This document shows positions 20,553-28,906 of a stretch of DNA of 64,000 nucleotides, in pieces. Source of the stretch: SZUA-35 sp964351995 (lineage in GTDB: Bacteria > Actinomycetota > Acidimicrobiia > Acidimicrobiales > SZUA-35); contig CAYGQE010000026.1 in NCBI GenBank assembly GCA_964351995.1, positions 1 to 64,000 on the forward strand. Direction: 5' to 3'. Under the pieces are notes generated by a model that ran no database searches, was not told the origin of the DNA, and saw only the letters and a list, made by a program, of their open reading frames with translations. Both the position numbers and the translations under genes were made by a program. Within the stretch, counting starts at the first letter, position 1, and the number at the start of each line of letters is the position of its first letter.

Positions 20553-21553
20553 CCAACCCTACGTGGGCCGGACGTTCCGCCTCCCCACCCACGCCGGAAG
20601 GCGAGAGCCAACGTGCCGGGTGGATTCCCGTGGTTGGAGTGGTCGCTGCGCTCGGACTGGTCGGCGCCGGCGGCTATCTACTAGGGAGCTCGGATGACGC
20701 CATCGAAACTGCTGCGTCACCAACGACGACGGTGACCGTCGCAACCACCGACGATGCAGAAGCCACCGACAACCCGACGGCAGACACGACCGACGGCGAC
20801 CTCGCCGCTCAAACAGCCGAAGGCGGTGCCGAGAACAGCACCTCAACCGACAACCTCGTCGAAGACGGAGCTGTCGATGCCGATACCGCCGAAGACAGCT
20901 CCGCCGAAGTTACTCCCGAAGCCGATCCCGATGTCTCTGACAACGTTGCTGCAGGAGGCGACACCACGGACGAACGAGGTGACGGCGACACAGCCGATAG
21001 CGAAGTAGCAGCGAACCAAGTAGTCCTCGATGACGGCCAAGTGCGCGGCGCGTTGTTGAGCGATGGCGTGCTGTACTTGGGCGGCGCGGTCCCGAGCGCA
21101 GAGATCGGGGATCAGATCATCGAGCGAGCCGAGGCGGTCGTCGGTGAAGGCAACGTCGTGAGCGAATACGTGATCGACCCCGAAGCCGAGATGGGCCAGG
21201 GCGCCCCGCTCTACATCGATGACGTCGTCCTGTTCGCGTACGGCGCGAACACGTACGACCCGCAGTTCGAGCCGCTGCTCGACCTCGGTCTGGCATTGCT
21301 GTCGCAGAACCCATCGGTGACCGTCACCATCATCACCCACACCGACGCATCAGGTTCCGCCAGCTTCAACGATCACCTGTCGTACCAGCGAGGCGAATCC
21401 GTGGCTCAGTACTGGGTCGACCGGGGCATCCCTGTCGGGCAGATCCGAATAGACGCACGGGGCGAGCGCGACCCCCTTGTCGATGACCACACCGATGAGG
21501 CAGCACAACTCAATCGCCGGGCTGAGTTCTTCATCGAGGGCCTTCTTCCCTGA
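20549..21553 (+). CDS. OmpA-family protein with BON-like domain (ArfA/OmpATb-like)
   Basis: The product is 334 aa. A short cytoplasmic N-terminus, one TM helix (about 27-46), a long acidic Thr/Ala/Asp linker (about 50-150), a BON-like segment (about 158-205; GVLYLGGAVPSAEIGDQIIE) and a C-terminal OmpA domain (about 215-334; FAYGANTYDPQFEPLLDLGL, HTDASGS, NRRAEF) form the mycobacterial ArfA layout. OmpA domains of this type bind peptidoglycan. Translation is coupled (ATGA) to the EssC-like gene. A paralogue of the same architecture is at 50636-51613. Confidence 0.8.
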   Translation: MTNPTWAGRSASPPTPEGESQRAGWIPVVGVVAALGLVGAGGYLLGSSDDAIETAASPTTTVTVATTDDAEATDNPTADTTDGDLAAQTAEGGAENSTSTDNLVEDGAVDADTAEDSSAEVTPEADPDVSDNVAAGGDTTDERGDGDTADSEVAANQVVLDDGQVRGALLSDGVLYLGGAVPSAEIGDQIIERAEAVVGEGNVVSEYVIDPEAEMGQGAPLYIDDVVLFAYGANTYDPQFEPLLDLGLALLSQNPSVTVTIITHTDASGSASFNDHLSYQRGESVAQYWVDRGIPVGQIRIDARGERDPLVDDHTDEAAQLNRRAEFFIEGLLP

Positions 21554-21804
21554 CCAATCCGGCGAACGACCGCTGGTCTTGCGATAGCGGCCAAGCCGAT
21601 CAGTGACTTCAAACCCAACCGCCGGTTTGGAGGCAATCGCTCCACCTTCGGCGACAACGATCACACTCAGCAGTTCATTGCTCAGCTGATGCGGGACGAT
21701 CGAGTGGTTGACGCTCTCTCTGGCCGCGTGGGTGTACCACCGATGAAGGCATCGATCTGGGCCATCGCGCGCTCGAGGACCGCCACCGTGCTGGCGACGG
21801 CCAT
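21554..21804 (-). pseudogene. possible short or frameshifted ORF after lysS
   Basis: An ATG at 21802-21804 directly abuts the lysS stop (TGAATG) and opens a 40-codon frame ending at 21682: MAVASTVAVLERAMAQID and about 22 more residues whose tail is Ser/Arg-rich and unnatural. In the next frame the downstream DNA reads more protein-like (LSNELLSVIVVAEGGAIAS, then PAVGFEVTDRLGRYRK), so a single frameshift near 21730 could have broken a longer small gene. No homologue is recognised. It may instead be plain intergenic DNA between the convergent OmpA gene and lysS. Confidence 0.25.
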
Positions 21805-23205
21805 TCAGGCTTCGGGCCTGAGTGTGGGGAAGAGCACGACATCGCGAATCGTCTGAACGTTGGCGAGCAACATCACGAGCCGGTCGATGCCGATGCCAAG
21901 GCCACCGGTCGGCGGCATGCCATATTCCAGCGCACGCAGGTAGTCCTCGTCGACGACCATGGCTTCGTCGTCTCCGGCATCCTTCTGGATTGCTTGCTCC
22001 TCGAAGCGCAGCCGTTGCTCGGCCGGGTCGATGAGTTCGCTGAAGGCGTTGCACAGCTCTCGGCCGGCGATGATGCCCTCGAAGCGCTCGGTGAAGCCGG
22101 CGAGCTCACGGTGATCTCGCGACAACGGTGAGACTTCCTTCGGGTAGTCGGTCACGAAGACCGGGTCCCAAAGGACGCCTTCAACCATCTTCTCGTAGAT
22201 CTCGAGTATGAGCTTGCCTGGTCCGTAGCTGTCCTTCCACGACACCTCGAACTCATCGCAGACTGCTCGTAGTTCTTCGATCGGCATCTCGAGGTTCAGC
22301 GCACGACCCGTGTGCTCTTCAACCAGCTCGAGCATGCTTGCCCGCCGCCAAGGTGCCGCCAGACTGATCGTTCGATCTCCGTAGGCCAGCTCGGTCGTGC
22401 CGTGGAGCTCCATCGCCAGATGTTCAACGAGTTCTTCGACCAACAGCATGATGTCGGTGTAGTCGGCGTAGGCCTGGTAGAGCTCGAGCATCGAGAACTC
22501 GGGATTGTGTCGCGTGCTGATGCCTTCGTTGCGGAAGACGCGGGCGATCTCGAACACGCGGTTCAGGCCGCCAACGGTGAGCCGCTTGAGGTACAACTCA
22601 GGGGCGATCCGCAGGTAAAGATCGAGATCGAGCGCGTTGTGGTGCGTGGTGAAGGGCTTCGCCAGTGCGCCTCCGGGGATGGGGTGGAAGACCGGTGTCT
22701 CTACTTCGATGAAGTCACGATCTTCGAGCCACCGACGAATGAGCGAGACGGTCCTGGACCGCAGAATGAACGCTTCGCGACTCTCCGGGGTGACCCAGAG
22801 ATCGACGTAGCGCTGGCGGTAACGCATGTCAGGATCGCTGATGCCGTGGAACTTGTCGGGGAACTGTCGCTTCGCTTCTGCCAGCAACACCCACTCCATC
22901 ACCTTGATGCTGAGCTCGCCCTTGCGAGTCTTCATGACCTCGCCAGTGACGCCAATCCAGTCACCGAGATTCAATCCGCAGAACGCATCGAATTCGGGTG
23001 TCACCTTGCTGGGAGCAAACAGCTGCAGGCGTTCGCCGCTGTCTTGCAGCGTGCCGAACGCCAGCCTGCCTTGCACGCGGCGCAGCATGAGCCGACCGGC
23101 AATCGTGACCATGACACCGGTCTCGGTGCCATCCTCGATCGAGTCGTGCTCGGCGCGAATCGCAGCGGCAGAAGTGGTGGGATCGAAACGGTGTGGAATG
23201 GACAT
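21805..23205 (-). CDS. lysS: lysyl-tRNA synthetase, class II
   Basis: The product is 466 aa, slightly short because the usual N-terminal extension is reduced. An OB-fold anticodon-binding domain (about 30-125) precedes the class II core, with motif 1 around FIEVETPVFHPIPGGA, motif 2 VFEIARVFRNEGISTRHNPEF and motif 3 GGLGIGIDRLVMLL. It charges tRNA-Lys. It is the last gene of the leftward tilS-folP-folB-folK-nadC-lysS run, 45 nt after nadC. Confidence 0.96.
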   Translation of the reverse strand: MSIPHRFDPTTSAAAIRAEHDSIEDGTETGVMVTIAGRLMLRRVQGRLAFGTLQDSGERLQLFAPSKVTPEFDAFCGLNLGDWIGVTGEVMKTRKGELSIKVMEWVLLAEAKRQFPDKFHGISDPDMRYRQRYVDLWVTPESREAFILRSRTVSLIRRWLEDRDFIEVETPVFHPIPGGALAKPFTTHHNALDLDLYLRIAPELYLKRLTVGGLNRVFEIARVFRNEGISTRHNPEFSMLELYQAYADYTDIMLLVEELVEHLAMELHGTTELAYGDRTISLAAPWRRASMLELVEEHTGRALNLEMPIEELRAVCDEFEVSWKDSYGPGKLILEIYEKMVEGVLWDPVFVTDYPKEVSPLSRDHRELAGFTERFEGIIAGRELCNAFSELIDPAEQRLRFEEQAIQKDAGDDEAMVVDEDYLRALEYGMPPTGGLGIGIDRLVMLLANVQTIRDVVLFPTLRPEA

Positions 23206-23250
23206 GGGAGTCTGCTGACAGTCAGTTGTTGGACGAGTGAGCGGTGAGGG

Positions 23251-24120
23251 CTAGAGCGGAACGACGTCGAGGCCGATGTCGAGCACGCGAGCGGAATTGG
23301 TGATTGACCCTGAAGAGAGCAGATCGACACCCGTGCCGGCATAGCTCTCGAGCGTGTCGAGAGTGATACCACCGGAAGCTTCGAGCAGCGAGCGCTTTCG
23401 GCCGGCCTGCACCGACCATGCGTCGGCCGTGGCCACAAGATCAGTGAGCTCGTTTGGTGAAAAGTTGTCGAGCAGGATGATCTCGGCGTTGGCCTCGAGC
23501 GCTTCGATCATCTGCGCTTCTCGCTCAGCTTCGACGTGAATCGTGCGGCCGGGCCAGAGGGCACGAGCGCGCCCCACCGCTTCAGTGATGGTCAGCCCGA
23601 CGAGATGGTTGTCCTTCAGCATCAACCAATCGGAAAGATTGCCGCGATGGTTCGATGCGCCACCGGCTCGCACCGCCGCCTTCTGGAGCGAGCGGTACCC
23701 CGGGAGTGTCTTGCGAGTGTCCCAGACAGTGACACGGCCGTCGGCGATCTCGACCCAACGGGCAGCATTGCTGGCAACTCCAGAGAGATGACTCAAGAAA
23801 TTCAAGGCCGTGCGCTCAGCCGTCAACATCTTGGCGAACGGACCAGTGACTACCGCCAGGACATCACCGGCGACGATGCTGGCCCCGTCCCGGAGGTGCC
23901 ACGAGATCTCGAGAGCCGAATCGACCGCCTTGAAGGTCTCGTTGACACAGAGCGTTCCGGCGAGAACACCGGCTTCCCTGGCTCGGAACTCGGCGGTTGC
24001 CTGCATCTCCGGGTCGAGCAAGGACGACGTGAGATCGCCGAAGGGTGTGAGATCCTCGTTGAGCGCCCTCTCTACCAAGAAGCGGACATCGGCGAGGGGT
24101 GGGTTCAAGTCGTGCCGCAT
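23251..24120 (-). CDS. nadC: nicotinate-nucleotide diphosphorylase (carboxylating)
   Basis: The product is 289 aa. It has the QPRTase layout: N-terminal open-face sandwich (EDLTPFGDLTSSLL), then TERTALNFLSHLSGVA, VWDTRKTLPGYRSLQKAAVR (usual family text TRKTTPGLR), AGGASNHR, LMLKDNH, and the EASGGI glycine motif near the C-terminus. The enzyme converts quinolinate and PRPP to nicotinate mononucleotide in NAD synthesis. NadA and NadB are not adjacent. NadE, the last step, is at 58 kb. A TAGCCT box 6 nt before the ATG suggests it has its own promoter within the folate cluster. Confidence 0.95.
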   Translation of the reverse strand: MRHDLNPPLADVRFLVERALNEDLTPFGDLTSSLLDPEMQATAEFRAREAGVLAGTLCVNETFKAVDSALEISWHLRDGASIVAGDVLAVVTGPFAKMLTAERTALNFLSHLSGVASNAARWVEIADGRVTVWDTRKTLPGYRSLQKAAVRAGGASNHRGNLSDWLMLKDNHLVGLTITEAVGRARALWPGRTIHVEAEREAQMIEALEANAEIILLDNFSPNELTDLVATADAWSVQAGRKRSLLEASGGITLDTLESYAGTGVDLLSSGSITNSARVLDIGLDVVPL

Positions 24121-24126
24121 CGCCGA

Positions 24127-24132
24127 AGGCTA
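24127..24132 (-). promoter_or_regulatory. -10 element TAGCCT before nadC
   Basis: Reading leftward, TAGCCT is 6 nt before the nadC ATG; no Shine-Dalgarno is present. The gap to folK is only 63 nt, so nadC may be transcribed both from this site and by read-through. Confidence 0.45.
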
Positions 24133-24183
24133 CCGATGATCCGATCCGACGATGATCTGCCTGCTCAACCAATCTTGCGCCGG

Positions 24184-24660
24184 TCAGAGATCGCCGAGCG
24201 AGCTGACGGCACCGAACGCTTCAGCTTCGTCGTAGCCAAGCGCAACCACATCAGCTTCGAGATCGGGAGCAATCTCGAGCAGCGGAACCACCACGAAGTT
24301 GCGCTGGTACATGCGGGGATGGGGCACCGTGAGTTCGTCATCATCAACCGAGACACCATCGATCCACAACACATCGACGTCGAGCGTGCGGGGCCCCCAT
24401 CGAACGCGCCGCTCACGACCGGCGGCTCGCTCGAGCGTGCGACACAGCTCGAGCAGACCGTAGGGATCGAGGTCAGTCTCGAGCTCGACCACGATGTTCA
24501 AGAACGCACCCTGCTCGGGTCCGCCCACGGGCTCTGTCTCATAGACCGATGAACACTTGGTCAACTCCGGCACAGCCTCGACAGCCGCACGCAAGTACTC
24601 GCGTCGGTCGCCGAGATTCGTGCCGAGCCCGAGAAAGGCTCGACGCACCGAACCAGTCAT
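24184..24660 (-). CDS. folK: HPPK: 6-hydroxymethyl-7,8-dihydropterin pyrophosphokinase
   Basis: The product is 158 aa. It carries FLGLGTNLGDR at the N-terminus, SSVYETEPVGGPEQGAFLN, and the catalytic RVRWGPRTLDVDVLW signature with its two Asp residues, then PHPRMYQRNFVVVPL. The enzyme transfers pyrophosphate from ATP to hydroxymethyl-dihydropterin ahead of FolP. Its start overlaps the folB stop by 4 nt (ATGA). Confidence 0.95.
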   Translation of the reverse strand: MTGSVRRAFLGLGTNLGDRREYLRAAVEAVPELTKCSSVYETEPVGGPEQGAFLNIVVELETDLDPYGLLELCRTLERAAGRERRVRWGPRTLDVDVLWIDGVSVDDDELTVPHPRMYQRNFVVVPLLEIAPDLEADVVALGYDEAEAFGAVSSLGDL

Positions 24661-25040
24661 GCTTGCGAGCGATGAATCCTGACACCAGTCGACGCCACGA
24701 TGGACGGCACCGGAGGACGCACCTTGCGGGCCACAACCGTGACCGAATCGGCATTGGGGTCACTGAGCACGAGGTCGGCGACGCGACTCGCCATGCGCTC
24801 GAGCAACAAGAATCGCTCGACTTCGAGCGTCGAAGAGATCAGCTCGATCGTGGCCCCGTAGTTGACCGTTGCGCCGAGATCATCTCCGCCGGCAGCAACT
24901 GCCATGTCGAGATAGATGTCGATATCGAAAATGAACGGCTGCCGCCTGGCCTGCTCTTCGTCGAGCACGCCACAGAAGACGAGGAGTTCGAGATCGCGCA
25001 GCTCAATACGGTCGTCGAGCGGCCCAGGAACCTCAGGCAT
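24657..25040 (-). CDS. folB: dihydroneopterin aldolase
   Basis: The product is 127 aa. Family features are RIELRDLELLVFCGVLDEEQ, the substrate motif VNYGATIEL and the C-terminal VARKVRPPVPSI. It cleaves dihydroneopterin to hydroxymethyl-dihydropterin and glycolaldehyde in folate synthesis. Its start overlaps the preceding gene by 8 nt and its stop overlaps folK by 4 nt. Confidence 0.93.
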   Translation of the reverse strand: MPEVPGPLDDRIELRDLELLVFCGVLDEEQARRQPFIFDIDIYLDMAVAAGGDDLGATVNYGATIELISSTLEVERFLLLERMASRVADLVLSDPNADSVTVVARKVRPPVPSIVASTGVRIHRSQA

Positions 25041-25542
25041 TGTCGGCCACGTTTGCTGCCGCCGTGATCAACCCGCGACCCTCCGGGCCGAGTTGGCGAC
25101 CCAGCAGGCGCTCAGTCACGACGATGGCCTGCGAGGTTTCAGGAACCATGCCAGACCAACGGAAGTAGCCGCCAAGCAGACCAGCGAGGCGATCAGAAAT
25201 CTCCTCGGCATGCAGAAGGATCTTCGACTTCGAAGACAGCAAGCTGCGAAGCTCTGGATACATCTGTCCCAGCGCCGTCTCGGTGTCGAGCGTGGGAGGG
25301 AACGGCCAGTGCTTCCACCGAACGCCAAGCTCGTCGTAACTGTGCAAGTTGTGATCAGAGGCAATCAACGAGATCACGAAGTCGAACTTCTTCTCGCGAA
25401 TCCAGATGATCTCTTCTTGACGCCGCACCTTGCGGTGGTTGGTGCCATAGCCCCCCGGCCGCTCCGAGATCGCCAGCTGATCGCCGATGACCCACTGGAA
25501 GTGCCGGGGTTCGATGCCCTGAGCCCACTTGCCTTTCGCCAT
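25033..25542 (-). CDS. dual-specificity-phosphatase-like protein with Cys-to-Ala active site
   Basis: The product is 169 aa from the ATG at 25540-25542 (MAKGKWAQGI). The C-terminal half resembles the DSP/PTP fold: FDFVISLIASDHN as the core strand, WPFPPTLDTETA where a general-acid loop would be, and LLHAEEISDRLAGLLGGYF where the HCx5R P-loop should be. His 111 and Arg 118 are kept at the right spacing, but the catalytic Cys is Ala 112. It would therefore be a binding, not a catalytic, module. It sits inside the folate cluster, overlapping folB by 8 nt; folP lies 117 nt upstream. The family call is inference from spacing and pattern. Confidence 0.5.
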   Translation of the reverse strand: MAKGKWAQGIEPRHFQWVIGDQLAISERPGGYGTNHRKVRRQEEIIWIREKKFDFVISLIASDHNLHSYDELGVRWKHWPFPPTLDTETALGQMYPELRSLLSSKSKILLHAEEISDRLAGLLGGYFRWSGMVPETSQAIVVTERLLGRQLGPEGRGLITAAANVADNA

Positions 25543-25659
25543 CCCGATGTGCCTTCCCGCTGCTCGAACGTCTCGAAGAGGATGCCGGATTTCTCGGCGG
25601 TTGAAGCAAGTACCGGCTTGAGCGAGTCCCAAATTCCTCGGAATCCGCTGTTCCAGAAA

Positions 25660-26463
25660 TCAGAAGGCTCCCGGGAGGACCGCCAGCGCCTTCGCTGTCG
25701 CTGCCACGTCATGAACACGCAGGAGATCAGCTCCGTGCATTGCGGCATGGCAGGCCGTTGCGACAGACGCCTCGATGCGATCATCGACGACGACACCTTC
25801 CACACCATCAGATGCCGCGAGCAACGAGCCCAACATCGACTTCCGACTGGTTCCGATTGCCACCGGGTGTCCGGTTGCCACGAACCGATCCGTTGCCGCC
25901 AGCAACGCGATGTTGTGCTCCAGCGTCTTGCCGAAGCCAAAGCCGGGATCGATCCACACGCTGGTCACACCAATCGAGTGAGCGTGGTCGGCTCGTTCGA
26001 CAAGATAGCTGAGCACCTCGTCCACCACTGATGCATACGTCGGGTCGGCCTGCATGTTCTCGGGCAAGCCCTGCATGTGCATCGCGATCCAGCCCGCACC
26101 GACATCAGCCGCGACCTCCGCCAACGAAGCCGAGACGTCGTTGACAATCTGAGCACCGGCCGCGACCGCAGCGCGGGCCACCGCTTCGTGCCTGGTGTCG
26201 ATCGACACTGGACAGCGATCAGCGATGGCTTCGATCACGGGAACCACACGCCTGGTCTCTTCATCGATCGAGACCGTCTCGGCACCTGGCCTGGTCGACT
26301 CACCGCCGACATCGATCATGTCGGCGCCTTCTTTGAGCATCGTGAACGCTCGAGCCACGGCTCGATCGAGATCGAGATGTTTGCCACCATCGCTGAACGA
26401 ATCCGGCGTGACATTCAACACGCCGAGCACGCTCGGCCGCTTCGAGCCACTCTCGATCGCCAT
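25660..26463 (-). CDS. folP: dihydropteroate synthase
   Basis: The product is 267 aa from the ATG at 26463; the longer frame overlaps tilS. It contains VLGVLNVTPDSFSDGG, the GGESTRPGAETVS pterin-site motif, PVSIDTRHEAVA, IVNDVSA, VWIDPGFGFGKTLEHNIALL and PVAIGTSRKSML. It condenses pABA with hydroxymethyl-dihydropterin pyrophosphate and is the sulfonamide target. It starts 10 nt after the tilS stop and is followed after a gap by the phosphatase-like gene. Confidence 0.95.
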   Translation of the reverse strand: MAIESGSKRPSVLGVLNVTPDSFSDGGKHLDLDRAVARAFTMLKEGADMIDVGGESTRPGAETVSIDEETRRVVPVIEAIADRCPVSIDTRHEAVARAAVAAGAQIVNDVSASLAEVAADVGAGWIAMHMQGLPENMQADPTYASVVDEVLSYLVERADHAHSIGVTSVWIDPGFGFGKTLEHNIALLAATDRFVATGHPVAIGTSRKSMLGSLLAASDGVEGVVVDDRIEASVATACHAAMHGADLLRVHDVAATAKALAVLPGAF

Positions 26464-26473
26464 CCGCTCGAGA

Positions 26474-27352
26474 CTATCCGGAGGGCCAGTACTCGACTCG
26501 AAGGGTGCCGGCGGTACGCCGAACCGAGCGGCCACGACTGAGCTGGCAACCCGCCGCATTGCCCTCGGCCACGGCGAGTACGCGCTCGATCTCTGCTGCC
26601 GATGGGGCGTATCCATCAGAGGTGGTGAGCCAACGACGGAGCGCCACCGAGGCCAGAGCTGGTGGTGCGGAGGCGAGCTGGGCGGCGCTCGTCGGATCGA
26701 TCGCTGCGGCAGCCCGATCGAGCTCGATGCTGGCCGAGCGGGCGATGTCGGACGTCCGGACCAACAACGGCACGATGTCACGATCGCTGATCTCCGCCAT
26801 CAGCGGTAACAGCTCGTGACGAACTCGATTGCGAACGAACCGAGGGTCGTGGTTCGATGGATCCTCGATTGGCTGCAGCCCAAGTGCATGGCAAAGCGCC
26901 GTCGTGTCCGCACGGCGAAGCCCGAGAAGCGGGTGGCGACCACCGGGCTCCATCGCGGCGAGCCCGCGGAGCCCCGCCCCCCTGAGCAGGTTGATCAGAA
27001 GCGTCTCGGCTTGATCATCGGCGGTGTGACCAGTCAGCGCGTCGCCTCCGAGCACACCCCACCGAGCGTTTCGCGCCCTTGCCTCGAGATCGCCCCCGGG
27101 GGCAACCTCGACACGCTCGCTCCGAAACCCTGCCCCGTGAGCTGCAGCGACCGCAGCCACCACCACGGCATCGTCACCGGAATCCGGACGAAGGCCGTGG
27201 TCGACATGGACCGCGGTGACGTCAAGACCGGCAGCAACGGCCAGGACCAACAGCGCCAGCGAGTCTGCACCGCCCGAGACGGCGCACACGACCGTTGACC
27301 CGGCAGCGGGAAAAGCACACCGGTCGAGCAACGACGCAACAGCGTCGGTCAC
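26474..27352 (-). CDS. tilS: tRNA(Ile)-lysidine synthase
   Basis: The product is 292 aa, a short form without the long C-terminal domains of the E. coli enzyme. The N-terminal PP-loop reads VVCAVSGGADSLALLVLAV, followed by AVHVDHGLR and TGHTADDQAETLLINLLRGA. The protein modifies C34 of the tRNA-Ile CAU anticodon with lysine. The start is a GTG, 10 nt after the stop of the DUF2342 gene. In many actinobacteria tilS is followed by hpt and ftsH; here folP follows. Confidence 0.92.
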   Translation of the reverse strand: MTDAVASLLDRCAFPAAGSTVVCAVSGGADSLALLVLAVAAGLDVTAVHVDHGLRPDSGDDAVVVAAVAAAHGAGFRSERVEVAPGGDLEARARNARWGVLGGDALTGHTADDQAETLLINLLRGAGLRGLAAMEPGGRHPLLGLRRADTTALCHALGLQPIEDPSNHDPRFVRNRVRHELLPLMAEISDRDIVPLLVRTSDIARSASIELDRAAAAIDPTSAAQLASAPPALASVALRRWLTTSDGYAPSAAEIERVLAVAEGNAAGCQLSRGRSVRRTAGTLRVEYWPSG

Positions 27353-27362
27353 CGAGGCGATC

Positions 27363-28469
27363 TCAGGAGTTGGTGGATGCCGTCATCCGGCTGATCCACA
27401 GCTCTGGCAGGCGAATCTCGTCGATGGCAGGGAGCGAGTCGGGGCTGCTCCAGACTTGATCGAACAACTCGCGGCCACCAGCGGCCTCGACGGCGAGGAT
27501 GAACTTCTCGCCTTCTTCGTATTGGGCGAGCTTCGCCTCGAAACCGAGCAAACGCTGAATGACTTTGGTTGGCCCTGTTGCCGAGGTGCGCCGTTGTGTG
27601 AACACCCGTGCGAATCGTGGCTGTGAAGGGATCAGGTGCCGTCCTGCACGATCCATCGTGATGTCGCCATGCCCTTCGAGCAAGCTCATGAGGCCACTGA
27701 CCTTGTCAAGCGTCAGCTGCTGCTTGGGCGACGCCAACATCTGCGACAAGCCACCATCGGTCAGCCCGTCGATGCCCGCTCGCTTCTTCTCGACCGCTGC
27801 CTTCGCCGCGTCGATGAACCGGCCAGGATCGGGGTCGACATCGTCCATCAGTTCGTTGACGAGCGCCAGGAAGTAGGGCCGCAGCCACGGAACAGCGGTG
27901 AACTGCGCCCGGTGAGTGCACTCGTGCACGGCGATCCACAGCCGGAACTCACGAGGAGGAAAGCCGTAGCGCTTCTCCATCGACATCACGTTCGGACCGA
28001 CGTAGTAGACGAGATCCTGGGCCTCGGGGTTCTCGTCTTCGATGATCAACAGGTCGTACTGACCGATCACTCGACCCGACATCCAGCCAAGCAGGGCACC
28101 GACTTCGGCACCAGCGAACTTGGGGCCGACCTTGCCCATGACGGGCTGAACGAACTTGCTCGCCATCGAGCCGATTCTCGACGGTTCTTCGTCTGAGGTG
28201 TCGCTGAGCTTTTCGAGCAGTGGTCGGGTGAGCCGGTCAAAGCTCGCCAAGTTGGCATCGACCCAGCCGGCGCGATCGGTGACCCGGCCTCGAGCTGGGC
28301 CAGCCAACGAGACCAGACCGGTTTCAGCAGCGACGAGTTCTTCGGCTTGGCTCGTCAGCGACAGCATGTCCGAAGAGAGCGTTGCGAGTGCCCCACGATC
28401 GACGTCAGCCGACGAACCAACCTTGGCTGCAACCCGCCGAGCGGTGTCCCAGTCGACCGACGCGCTCAT
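27363..28469 (-). CDS. zinc-dependent metalloprotease-like protein, DUF2342 / F420-associated
   Basis: The product is 368 aa. It carries the HECTH zinc motif inside LWIAVHECTHRAQF, a downstream SLLEGHGDI that may supply the third ligand, and GAEVGALLGWMSGRVIGQYD. These mark the actinobacterial DUF2342 family, often annotated as a coenzyme F420 biosynthesis-associated protein or zinc-dependent metalloprotease; no substrate is known. Its ATG directly follows the stop of the 42-residue membrane ORF (TAGATG), suggesting coupled expression, and tilS starts 10 nt after its stop. Confidence 0.85.
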   Translation of the reverse strand: MSASVDWDTARRVAAKVGSSADVDRGALATLSSDMLSLTSQAEELVAAETGLVSLAGPARGRVTDRAGWVDANLASFDRLTRPLLEKLSDTSDEEPSRIGSMASKFVQPVMGKVGPKFAGAEVGALLGWMSGRVIGQYDLLIIEDENPEAQDLVYYVGPNVMSMEKRYGFPPREFRLWIAVHECTHRAQFTAVPWLRPYFLALVNELMDDVDPDPGRFIDAAKAAVEKKRAGIDGLTDGGLSQMLASPKQQLTLDKVSGLMSLLEGHGDITMDRAGRHLIPSQPRFARVFTQRRTSATGPTKVIQRLLGFEAKLAQYEEGEKFILAVEAAGGRELFDQVWSSPDSLPAIDEIRLPELWISRMTASTNS

Positions 28470-28598
28470 CTACTGCTTCTTCGGATAGCGGGGACTCTCC
28501 ACTTTGGCGAAGTAGCCCACGACGAGCGCCGCGATCGTTGCGAAGGATCCGATGGCGAGAAAGAGACCGATCCAGAAATGCCAGATGACAGCGAACAT
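28470..28598 (-). CDS. 42-residue single-pass membrane protein
   Basis: The frame MFAVIWHFWIGLFLAIGSFA and onwards has one strong hydrophobic helix (residues 4-29), a tyrosine/lysine-rich tail ending YPKKQ, and third-position GC typical of its neighbours. A TAGACT box is exactly 6 nt before the ATG (leaderless spacing), and the stop directly abuts the start of the DUF2342 gene. This makes it a likely real gene, the first of the DUF2342-tilS unit. No family is recognised. Confidence 0.7.
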   Translation of the reverse strand: MFAVIWHFWIGLFLAIGSFATIAALVVGYFAKVESPRYPKKQ

Positions 28599-28604
28599 CA
28601 GAAG

Positions 28605-28610
28605 AGTCTA
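28605..28610 (-). promoter_or_regulatory. -10 element TAGACT before the 42-residue membrane gene
   Basis: Reading leftward, TAGACT-N6-ATG. It lies just inside the 17-nt gap after the rsrA stop. Confidence 0.5.
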
Positions 28611-28615
28611 GGCGC

Positions 28616-28906
28616 TCAGCTGTCGAGCGCACGAAGCGCGTCGAACACTCGGTCCCGAAGGCCCACGGGAAGATCCGACTGACACTTCGTTGATATGACG
28701 GTCTTGAGCTCGGTGTGGAACTCGAACGCATCGAGGCAATGCCCACAGGCATCGATGTGGCTGCTGATCGATGCGCGCCTTTCCGGCGTCAGTTCGCCGT
28801 CGAGAAACTCATAGAGCTGTTCGACTGCGTCTTTGCAATCGCTCGGATTTGCAGCGCAGGGGTCGTTGTCGGCGCTGGTTTCGTCTGCGTACGGCTTGTC
28901 GGTCAT
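28616..28906 (-). CDS. zinc-containing anti-sigma factor, RsrA type
   Basis: The product is 96 aa. The ZAS motif HIDACGHC supplies His and two Cys; Cys 24 in SDCKDAVEQLYEFLDGEL could be the further redox-active residue as in RsrA of Streptomyces. The protein would hold the sigma factor encoded by the overlapping upstream gene inactive until oxidation forms a disulfide and releases zinc. The start overlaps the sigR stop (ATGA). Confidence 0.9.
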   Translation of the reverse strand: MTDKPYADETSADNDPCAANPSDCKDAVEQLYEFLDGELTPERRASISSHIDACGHCLDAFEFHTELKTVISTKCQSDLPVGLRDRVFDALRALDS

